DNA of 64,000 bases from Sabellastarte sp. h YS-2021 (Eukaryota; Annelida; Polychaeta; Sabellida; Sabellidae): contig OZ024927.1 of assembly GCA_964017235.1 (NCBI GenBank), positions 23,641,160 through 23,705,159 of the forward strand. Reading direction: 5' to 3'. Positions 33,801 through 45,800 of the stretch are shown here, one piece after another. The stretch's first letter is position 1, and each line of letters starts with the position of its first letter. The notes beneath the pieces were generated by a model. That model was not told the origin of the DNA. It saw only the letters and a program-made list of their open reading frames with translations, and did no database searches. The position numbers and the translations under genes were made by a program.

Positions 33801-36800
33801 GAGACTCATAAACATTTTATATATTATCATAAAAAGTTCCATGACTATTCTTAGACTTTTTAAAATTTTCAAATTCTATGACTTTTCCATGACAGTTTCT
33901 CCATTTGAATGGGGAAGTGTGGTGGGTAATTAAACCCCAATCACTCAATACCAATTAGTTTTGCATTTTCACATTCATATTCAACACACATGTAACAAAG
34001 TTCCTCAATTGATTTCTGAAAGGGAACATGCCAGTAATTCAACATCAGGATCATACATTACTGAGTAAAAAAACCAAGTGAATTTTGTAATATTTTGCCA
34101 AATTATTGACTCACTATATGTTTAAGATTAAAATAATAACCATAACCAAATGTTAACATTAATTTTATGTGTGATCTATTCATACCTGCATTTTAAAAGA
34201 AAAACACAAATTTTATAGTTAGGATTATCTTAAATTCGAGTAAATTCAAATTTCATCCATCTTTGATTTGAAAACCAGTTCCAGCAAATTAAAGTGATCA
34301 CAATAACATAGTACATTTCAAAACAACTGAAGTTTCTCACATGAAGAAGACCAAATTGAGGAACATGACACCAGTGATGGAAAACTGCAGTATCTTCCAG
34401 TCCTTGATGGCAAAGGCCATTCCAGCCATGACGATTCCTCCCAGTGACCAGAAGTATCCATACCAAGCATTCACATGACCTCTCCAAGTGGGGCCTACTA
34501 ACTCACAGACTGGAAAATAAGAGTTAAGTATCCTTGAATGGGCAATGTATCAGCGGATACAAGTTTTAAATGCAGCAGGACCTTCGTGTAAACTCACCTA
34601 TGCATCAGTTGAGTACCCATGGAAATTAAGTTTTAAAATATGTGGAACTAGAGTTGTAGTTCGTAATATCCTTAGATGATGGCTGTTATTATTGAAGTTA
34701 AACCATAAAAATAAAATCCAATGTATATCAGAAGTTCTTATTATATTGTGGTAAAAAGCCACAAGATATACAACATTATAGAAAAGGCAAAGCAAAACCA
34801 CTCTACAATATTTTTTTTTTTAGATATTAGACCAAAATGGCCTCAAAAATGCAAAATATGAAAACAAAGACAAATTGTTTAAAGTTGTTCAAAGTTCTTA
34901 AAATAATGAGGGTCTAAAACTCTGAAACATTTATGCCAACAGATGAGAGGACTAGTGTGATGAGAAAAACCACAACTACGGGTGTGACAAGTCCAAATAA
35001 TTTAGGTTGACTGCTTGAAGATGAGATTTCAACTTGACATTGAGCCTTGGCGAAGTTTAGTATGTACCTTGACAGGCAACAAGAAATACGGTGGCTAAAA
35101 CAAAAAAATCAAGACAAAAGCCTTCAATAGTTGGCATTAGATGGTGTCACCACATAAAATAGTAAATATTATTATTCAAAATGGTAAATTATGCGGTCCA
35201 ATTTAGTATGGCGTGTTATTGATATTTTACTGTATAAAAGTATAACCAGTAATAATGCTGTTTAACATACATGCGAGCACCCGCCTTTAAAATTTGCATC
35301 AAATTTTCACGAAATTTGGCTCATTTAATGACCAATGACTACTAGTTCACACCCATAGCCACAACCACATTTTTACACACAAGAGTACTATATACAATAC
35401 ATGCATACATGCTAGACATGATATTTCATATTAGTCATTGTCTGTGAAATCTTGTAATTTCTGACAAAAATTTAAAAATTTGTTGACGAGTGTGTGCCAC
35501 AAGACCCCGGCACTGTATGTCACATACTTCAAGACCTGACATAAAACAGGCTTTACACAGGTATTTCTTACCTAAAACAAAAGTTCCACCATAGAAAGGA
35601 GTGGAGAAGAATCCTGAGAAGAATCGTGTTGCTATGAGAAACTGGTGATTAGTGGCGAATCCAGTCAGCAAGTTAGACACAATAAACAGGATGTAACTCC
35701 AACACAGTAGCGGTTTACGTCCTAGTCTGAAAGTACAGTAGATAACATTTTTATCACCTGCGAGGAAGTGGTTGATTCTTTTTAAGACCACCAGAATCTA
35801 CATCAAGGTAGGTTTGAGAACGTCCTGAGTATCTATCCAGGTATAAATTGCAGAATGCTAGAGTAAAAGCCCTGGCATACCAATGCTGACAGTATATGAA
35901 ACTGTCAGATTAAATAGATGAAACTGATACGGCAGACCATGTCAATGTCTATACATGCAGACAATGGCACAATATTTTGATGAATTATCCAAATTTAGTC
36001 AGAATCAAAAGGTATCACCGGCATAAAGGATACATCTCCACTTAATATGACCATAACTTTTTTTATTTCTGGACCAATTTCAAAAGCCTTTTCACCATTT
36101 TCTTCAGTCACAGTATGCCAAAGTTGTGGTTGAGAGCAGCTGGAGGGGAATGATGACAGGGAGTCTGTGCTGGATTCATGAGCTACATAAGAGTTGAAAA
36201 CATTTATATGGACTCAGTTGTGGTTGAAAACGTTTCATATTTTAGTCATAACCTGCTAGCAGCTGGTTATCTGGACTGGTGTATAACAAAAATTACTAGA
36301 CAGTGTTGGGCTCTTTTCATCTGAAGCTGCTGTAAATTTGTGTTATCAATAATCTTAAGTATAGCATCTTGTAAGGTGTATTTACTAGCAGCATCAAATT
36401 ATTTTATATGTTTACCTATTAATTTCATCATGTGTGATTCATGTATGCTGCTCCTCTGACCATAGGTTTGTGGTTCAGGCGCTTCAGGTTAGGTGCAATG
36501 TTAGCTCTTAGTAACCTTATTACTTTGTTCAAGGTCCATTTTTATATCTTACGTAATAGTCTATAGCTAGTTATTAGCATGTACAAATATGTGTGTAAAA
36601 AAGTAATATAACTCTCCTTGGCTTTGCATGTGCTTGGGCTTAGGCTCAGGGATACTGGACGTCTCACATGATAAACTCAAATGTACATGCTGGAGGGATG
36701 ATTGGGCAGAGAATGACTATACAGGCCATCTTGTTTTTAAATGTACACTACCTACATACAAGGTCCATTTATGGAACAATAAGGACAAGGTTGAGAATCA

Positions 36801-39800
36801 AATTTCAAATACTTGTCGATACAATCACATGGAACAGTCTGAACAGGCCTTAAGAAATTATTAGTTGAAACAACCTGGCAGTTTTGAAAAATTAAAACCA
36901 GTCTCAACTCTGATATTCGTACATGGTTTTGAGTACTCCACTTATAATTAAGCCTCCTGATTGAACCTTTAAGTGTTACTGAAGCTTGCCTCTTCAAAAT
37001 AATTTTCTTCCAGAAACTTCAGAGTATGTTCAGCATACCAAAATATACTTATATGTGTATATATTAATATTCAGTGATACAAAATGTTGATCTTGGTTCC
37101 TGAATAATTGTCATTATATAATTTTCTCTTTTTTGTCATTGAAACATGAAGGCTTATCTCTGTTTAAATTACAAACCACAATATACTGGCTTTTACGCAT
37201 ACTGGTACTAATTCTGACCATAGACAAATGAAATAAAAATTCTCACAAGTCAGCCAGGGTGCCATAGATAAGCAGCGAAGAAAACATTCCAAATGCAAAG
37301 AAGGATGCGGCAGCAGCCTGCCACCAGCGCATATCACAGACCAGATTCCACTGAAAAGAAAGTTGCAAGTTTTGTTATAACTAGAATACTGAACCTTTAT
37401 GTTCAAAGGGCCTACAACTATTAAATACGTTTATGTATACTTGCACCTCAGATTCTATCAATGATGGAGATTAAGCGCTATAACAGTCCACATTAGATTA
37501 GATTTATCTGTGCATTTGTTGCATTTATTGAAAAAACCTGTACTGAAAAGTCAAGGATCTTCCCCTATCATATCTTGTGACCAAAGAAAATATCTCAACC
37601 TGCTAGATACTTCCAACCTTGTTTAAAGTGTAGATAAACCTTTTCATTTGCATGGTCATATACTGGATCTGACACACATCCCAGGTGATTCAACTTTCAT
37701 CAATGTGACAGTTGGTGATTTAGTCTCCGATCATGTATTAATTCAGTGTCATCTTGATTTGCATGTCCTGCAATACCTAAGGTAGACAGCATTTCTTACC
37801 GAAGGTTTCATAAAATCAACACGAGATTTCATGATGATTTTGCAAATATTTCCTTCATCTTGTCTCCTCCCTAGCACTCCTACTGACCGATATGATCAGT
37901 ATATTCACAACCTGGGTTGTTTGTTAGACAAACATGCACCATTGATTTGTGAAAAAAATTAAGAAACAAGCAACCAATGCACGTGAACGGGCTCTGTGTA
38001 AGCTGACTTGTGTTATGAGCTTCAGAATACAATTGAAAGTACAAAAGGACACAAAAGTCGTGCATTGCAAATGTTTTTCAGAAGTAATCTGCAAAATTAA
38101 CTGTTAATGTGCTTCCTAAGTAGGTAATGAGGACCTGGTTCTTATACAAATGTAGAGAGTAAAGAAAGTCTATGCATAGTGACTACAGATGAAGAACTGA
38201 TAACTTTCAAAAAGCAATCTTCCTCTGGCCTAGCATATATTTAGCAAAATAACAGAAAAATCCCTCCATAATTACAAAAGAGTGTTAAAATGTTGACAGT
38301 AGATAGAGGACCTCACTTGTAACAGCTCTTCTTGACACACAAAATTTCTAGGACCAACAATAAAGGGAAGGATTGAAAGTAGCAAGGACAAGTTTGACCT
38401 TGAAGGAAAAGTAGGTATTACTCACTTAAATATTTGGATAGACTCCCAAGTTACTCACCATGTTGTAGCCATGGAAAAAGTATGTGAACAACATATTTTA
38501 ACAAAATTCTCCAAATGCAATACGTTTCAAATTACAAGTGATTTACTCAACAGTGAGAATCTGAAAAAAAACCTATTTCTCAGCTACCCGATGAGGTACC
38601 AGGTCTGCAATTTTACTGTGTTATAGCTGAGCCAAAAGTAGGTGAATAACATATTTCCACAAAAAAACTCTAAATGGAACAGTTATCAAGTTACAAGAGA
38701 TTTACTCAACAGTGAGACCCTGAAAGTAGTTATTGCTCAGCTATGCAATGAGCTACAGGTCTGCAATTTTACTATGTTATTGCTGACCCAAAAGTAGCTA
38801 AATAACATAATTCGCCAAACTACTGTAAATACAATAGTTTTAAAGTTACAAGTTATTTTGCTCATTATGGAATGTACTGAAAAGTCTGGAAATAGCTATT
38901 ACTCACTTAGGATAGGCTCCCAAGTTACCCACAATGTTGTAGCTATGGAAAAAGTAGATGAACAACATATTTTACCAAAATACTCTTAATGTAGTACTTT
39001 TCAAGTTATAAGTGATCTAGTGCATGATTTCAAGAAATTTAATGCATTAAAAATTATTATAAATAGTCAATGAGAAATAATTCAGGCCGGATACTCACAC
39101 AAGGGATTCCACTTGTGACCTAATACAGATATGTGAGATAAGAGGCAAATACCTTCAATGAGAAAATTGTAATAATATAGTATTGAAATTTTCACACTTT
39201 GGGGGGGGGGGGGGGGGGTACCTTGCTTGTAATGGCAGACAGCAAACAGATTTGCATGCCTTGAACACTTGTTCATTCTCAATAGATGCAGTATAAGAAA
39301 CAGCATGTCTCTGGGCCTTTTACTTTTGGATATCTTGCCAGTCCTTGATAAGGGCTATGAAACACCCTGCCTGCTCATCAGTCTGACAAATCCTTGCTTG
39401 CTTTTTCAGACAAAAAATCCAACAGATCTGTGGTATGTTTCCAGCATGGGTGTGACACCACCCATGGACTCACCCCTAACCTTCTTCACTTTAAATCATG
39501 TGTCTTAGATCCAGTACCTACCTTTCGTATTAAATATTGTGTAGTAATCTTACTTAGATCAATTACAAAACTTGTTACGTTATCTTTGGCTGAAGGTGTT
39601 TTCCTCCAATAATTCAAGAAGGCGATTGAGGCCCCCATAAAGAAATCATCACTTCCAAGTGAAGATTTGAAAAACTAGCATCCGGTATCAGGACTAAGTT
39701 TCAAGTCAAAATTGGTGGAGTGGGAAGTTGTCAAAGGCAATGTTTAGGTTTTACATCCTGTTCAACAGCCAGGGTCATTTTGGGACAGGCCCTCAGTTTT

Positions 39801-42800
39801 GTTGAACCCACATAGAGGTGACAGCCTGAGATAAGATGCCAAACTTGTTAACCACCAGGCCACTGTGGACCTCTATGGTAGTTGTCAAACAGCCTATGCA
39901 ACGTATCAACAGTAATAATCTTGACAATACTCATCTGCACACAAAAATTGGTCACTCCACTGAAACTGCCTTACTGTATATCAAAAATGAGTTTCACCTC
40001 TCACTATTACATGCTGAGCCTACTGCACTTGTCTTACTTGATCTGTCGGCTACTTTCGACACAAATGACCATGATGTTCTTGTAAAATGTCTTAAGTCGT
40101 GGTTTGGTGTGTGCAGCACAGTTAACCTCTTATTTGAGCCACTGATTTCAAGCAATAAAAATTGGGTCAATCCTGTCTGAATTGCACGATCTGTGGTTCA
40201 GGGTACAAGAAGGCTCTGTCCTCAGCTCCCACTCTTCTCCTTATACACCACTCCTATGAGGAAAGATATTAGAAGGCACCTCAACACCAAATTCCATTCT
40301 TATGCTGACAACACCCAGTTGTTTGTTCATAATTATATCTTCCAATAATGCAGCCTCAGCCTTTGATAAACTGAATTCATGTCTTCAGGATTTTCAAGAA
40401 TGGATGTCGTCAAGTACGCCAATACATTAAACCCTGATAAAACGGAGTTATTATCTTTGGTTCTCATGCTCAGCTCAAGAAATTAGATTCTCACCTCCCC
40501 TTCAAGATATTTTTTATTAATTTAATGCATCCAGCAGTTGTTGTAAAGAACCTTGCTGGTTTCTGGTTTGATGCAATTTTTTCCTTTGCTGATCATATCC
40601 GCAATATCTGTAAGACTTGCTTTATTCAAAAATGTGACCTCAGGCGGTTGACACAGATGAGGGTGCAATTCTGGTGGCGAATGCCCTCGTTACTAGTCGT
40701 CTGGACTACTACAACTCTCTTTTCAGAAGTGCAGTGTATTCAAAACACACTTGGTAGAATTGTCACAATTGTCACTCTCAGGCATCCAAGTACATTGATT
40801 GCCAGTTACATTTCGCTGTACTTTCAAAACTTCCACTTTCCTTTATAACCTTTATAAGCTTCTTCACAGTGGTCATCTCAGCTATTTTGGTCATCTTTTG
40901 TTTATTCATTGTGGAAGATATGGCACAAGATATAACCATTTAGATAAAAAGTTCCTAGGGATTCCTTAATACTACATGTCTGTACACAAATCCAAAAATA
41001 TCATCAGAGATGCTTGGCCCATACCCCACAGCCCGAGAAAATATTTTTCCACCATGAGATATAGAAGTAGTGAATCAGTACAAAGATCTGATGAGATATA
41101 GAAGTAGTGAAACAGTACAAATATCCGGATACTTTCAGAGCAGTGTCAGTTATAGAAAGGTCCATATAATGTTTAAGTAGAGAAAATAATCTTTCTAAGA
41201 GAAAGAAAATGTATGTAAAGATGAAGCATCAAAACATGACAATTCAATAGCAAGATGACAGCATTAATCAGTAAACTAAAAATTATGACACTGTAAAATT
41301 TATTAATTGGAGAACAGATGTCAATGGAAACTAGACAAAAGTTTTTGTACACAAAAACAAAGCATCCCTACAGCTTACAAAGTTTATGTAAAGTGCCAAA
41401 GGACCAATGTGAAGAGATAAATGTTATTGGTGAAGAGAAATTCTACTGAAACGGTTATGTTAGGGTCATAAGAGCGACCGTAAAACCAAACAAGCAATCA
41501 GTGCCCGTGAATGGGTTTTGCATCAGCTGACTGTGGTTTGAGTTACAAAGGAGAGGTGAAAGCATAAAAGGAGACATAAGTTGCCCAGTTATGCAATGAG
41601 CTATGGGTCTGCAAATGTACCTATCTTATAGCTGCCTAAAAGTAGGTGCATAACATATGTAAAGAAAATTCTATAAATGAAATAGTTTTCAAGTTACAAG
41701 TGATTTACTCAACAGTGAAAACCGGAAAATACTATTGTTGAGCTAGTTAATGAGCTACAGTTCTGCAGAATCACTATGCTATAGGTGACCCTAAAGTAGA
41801 TGACAAATTTAAAAAAAAAACTCTAAATGTAATAGTTTTCCAGTTACAACCAATTTACTCAAAAGTGAGAACCTGAAAGTAGCTATTGCTCAGCTATGCA
41901 ATGAGCTACAGGTCTACAATTTTACTGTTACAGCCCACCCAAAAGTAGGTGAATAACATATTTAAACACAATTCTGTAAATGCAATAGCTTTTAATTTAC
42001 AAGCGCTTTTACTCATTATGGAAGCCACAGAAAAGCCAGGAAGTAGCTAATACTCACTTAGCTATTGGGAAAGGTTCCCAAGTTACTTACCATGTTGTAG
42101 CTATGGATAAAGTAGCTGAATAACATACTTTAACAAAATACTCTAAATGTAATACTTTTTAAGTTATAAGTGATTTAGTGCATGATTTCACAAATTTTAA
42201 TGCATTAAAGATTATTTTAAAAATTCATTAAAGATAATTAACAATGATCCGGGCCTCATACTCACGCAAGGGGATCTACTTGCAGCCTAGTAGATATATC
42301 CAAGTTAAGAGATAAATCCCTTCCATAGTCAAGGAGAAAAATTGTAATAAAATGTTTAAATTTTCACACTTTGGGTGGGGGAACCTCTCTTGTAATGGCA
42401 ATGGGGAACAGGCGAACAGACCGATCGGTATGCCTTGAAAAATTTGTCATCCTCAACAGACAAGGTATATTTGAAATGTAACAGCATGCCTCTGGACCAT
42501 GTACTTTTGGAGAAGTTGTCCACGAGCATGTGGATGCGTACCGGACAATGCAGACTGATACCACTTTGTCAGATGTCGACCCTTGCTCAATCTCCTTTAT
42601 GTGTTGAGCAGCTACTTCACTAGCTCTCAGCATGTCAACTGCTTCATTTAGATTGGCTACCTTCTCTCTAAACATCTGTGCTCTTGCGGCCTTGTATTTC
42701 ATCCCCATAATCACTCAGTCTCTCAACATTGCTTCAAAGTTGCAAGACTTTAAAAGTTGTCTCAGTCTGTTAACCCAGTGATCCACATTTTCATTGAGTA

Positions 42801-45800
42801 GAACATGTATTGTTTGTAAATCTCATTTTGGGTTGGTTTGAAATAACTTTCTAGTGCCTTTATGCACTTTGCTATATCTTTGCAGATTTACTAAGATTCT
42901 AAAACAATGTCTACCCATAACATAGACTTTCATCAAGTACTTTTGTCTTTTGTGTAATATATGGGTACTGTATGATCATTGGAGAAACAACCAGCCCATT
43001 TTTTTCAGAGACTATCCCCCATACTGCAGAATGCTTGTGCTATACTGAACTCTTGTAAATTTCCAGTTTAAATTTAACTGTTCTAGTTACTGATGGATAT
43101 AAATACAAAGACTTGGAGCAAATCATAACAGATCTTAAACTTGCAACCCTTACATTCTTTGATTTGTCTCTTAGTCCATTGGTAACTTTGTAATTTTCCC
43201 ATTGATCTTTGAAAAATGTCCAATTACTAATTAAGTCACCTTTCACCTCCATTGCAGCAGCTGGAACAGGGATATTAAAAAAAGCCTTTCTGAATATTTT
43301 CAGTGTGCTGTGTATTATATCCTGTTGTTACTATTTGTATCCTATTATGAGATGTATTCCTCCATAATGTGGTTTTGTTCACAAGATTAAAACTACTGCT
43401 GTTTACCTTTATAAAAGGATCTTAGAGTTGAAGGTGATCATTCCCATAAACTGGATTTTATTCTCCACTTTACAACTGTCTTAGCCTTTCCCAAAGTCTC
43501 TACTTATAACTATATAACTCAAAACAGGGCTGTTTACCTTTATAAAAGGATCTTGGAGTTCAACAGGTGATCCTTCCCATAAACTGGACTTTATACTCCA
43601 CTTTACAACTGTCTTAGCCTTTCCCAAAGTCTCTACTTACAACTGTATAACTCAAAACAGGGCCCCAGGCCAAATCTAACCACATCAGAAGATTCCTACC
43701 TTATGGTTTCCCATAGGTTGATTTCATATGGCAAACCCTAGGACCAATAATAAGCAAGCTAAAACACCTTTAACTTTGCTTATCCTTGTTTGACCTAAAA
43801 GGAAGAACCCAAGTGAAATCTGGACACATCAGAAGATTTCCAGCCCATGATTGCTAACAAGTAGCTTTAATATTGCAAAACTCTAGGACCAATAACAAGC
43901 GAGTTATAAGCACTGTTACCTTTGGCTATCCTCGTTTAACCTTGAAGGAAAGGCCCAAAATGAAATCTGATCACATCAGAAGATTCCCACCCCATGATTT
44001 ACTATACACTGGTTTCACATTGCAAACCCCTAGGACCAATAATAAACGAGTTATAAACACTTTTAAATTAGTCAATACAGGTTAGGATGGTTGATCAAGA
44101 TTACTGCAAATATAAAGCACCAGCAATTAACCTTACTTATTTCAAAAACAGTTATATAGCTTTAAAAATAAACAAATCATCTGAAAGCTATGTTATCTGT
44201 AGATAATGTCAGTAATACATGATATTATTTCTACAATGTACTGTGGTATATTACAGGAAATAAAATGAATATGATGCAATGTCTGTTATTATCACCAATA
44301 TTCCATCAGACAATGCCACAAACTGGTCTTATATTAAAAAGGTGATTAAAATGGTGATTTCAACTGAAACAATCTGTGCACCTGAACAAGGCTACATGTT
44401 TTTTTCCATCCTTGAAGTATATGTACAACAGTGTTTTTTCTCCAAATTCTCATTGAGTTAGTGCAAAGAAAAGGTTGAATCCACAGATAGTTGGCATGGA
44501 TGTGTATAACATTACACAGAAAAAATGTGTCCATATTGTCATGTAAAAGTAATTACATAAAATTTTACATAAATTACATAAAATACAGTCATCGTTAATC
44601 AAAGATTATGAAGTCCTTTTTCCAAATATAAAAGAAAAGGAACCAAGTAATATATGGTATTGTTGCACTATCCAGGAAAAAGATCTATGTAACTTCAGTC
44701 AAAAGCAAGAGGTTGTAACTAGAGATATGAAGGTCAACTGCAGAAACATTTCAAAAACACAAATGAAAAACAATTTTCATGTGATTGTAAGAGGTGTTAC
44801 AGTAACATGTGTAATGTGTCTTTACTCATTTACATATAAGCTATGACTTGTCAGAACTGAATTTATAACACAACTTATCTGTAGGTTAATACTTATAATA
44901 GGAGTATTCTTTTCAGGAAAGCCAAAAGATTCCCCAATAGGTTAATTTCATATCCCAAACCTCTAGGACCAATAATAATTATTAATAATTATTATAATAA
45001 GCGACTTATAAGCACTTTTATGTTTGGCAATCCTTGTTTGCCCTTGAAGGAGAGGCCCAAGGTCAAATTGGACCACACCAAAAGATTTCCAGCCCATGAT
45101 TTCCAGTAGGTTGGTTTACCATCCAGAACCTCTAGGACCAATAATAAACAAGTTATAAGCACTTTGAAGTTTAGTTATGCTCGATTGACCTTGAAGGAGA
45201 GGCCCAAGGTCAAATCTGACCCATGATTTCCTACATATTGGTTTACCATCCCAAACCCCTAGGACCAATAATAAGCAAGTTATATGCACCTTTAAGTTTG
45301 GCTATGCTTGTTTGACCTTGAAGGAGAAGCCCAAGGTCAAATCTGACCACACCAGAACATTCCCAGCCCATGATTTCCTACATGTTGGTTACCATCCAAA
45401 ACCTCTAGGACCAATAATAAGCGAGTTATAAGCACTTTTAAGTTTGGCTATACTCGTTTGACCTTGAAGGAGAGGTCCAAGGTCAAGTCCGACCACACCA
45501 GAAGATTCCCAGCCCACAATTTCCTACATGTTGGATTACCATCCCAAACCTCTAGGACCAATAATAAGTGAGTTATAAGCACATTTAAGTTTGGCTATCC
45601 TCGTTTGACCTTGAACAAGGGGCCCAAGGTCAAATCCAACCACACCAGAAGATTCCCAGCCCATGATTTCCTACATGTTGGTTTACCATCCCAAACCTCT
45701 AGGACCAATAATAAGCGAGTTATAGGCACTTTTATGTTTGGCTATGCTCGTTTGACCTTGAAGGAGAGGCCCAAGGCCAAAACCGACCACACCAGAAGAT

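Larger units (their letters stand above)
37640..41030 (+). mobile_element. Eroded CR1/L2-like LINE, interrupted
   Basis: Plus-strand pieces in LINE order. GHILDLTHIPGDSTF and VTVGDLVSDHVLIQCHLDL (end of endonuclease) and TPTDRYDQYIHNLGCLLDKH lie at 37640-37960. RT motif A (LVLLDLSATFDTNDH, 40040-40075) and the region around SYADNTQLFV (Asp replaced by Asn in the catalytic pair) lie at 39836-40340. C-terminal remnants with GRYGTRYNH and VHKSKNI run to 41030. About 1.7 kb of unrelated repeats (38100-39830) splits it. There are many stops and frame changes. It lies in intron 2 of the SLC22 gene. Confidence 0.75.
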
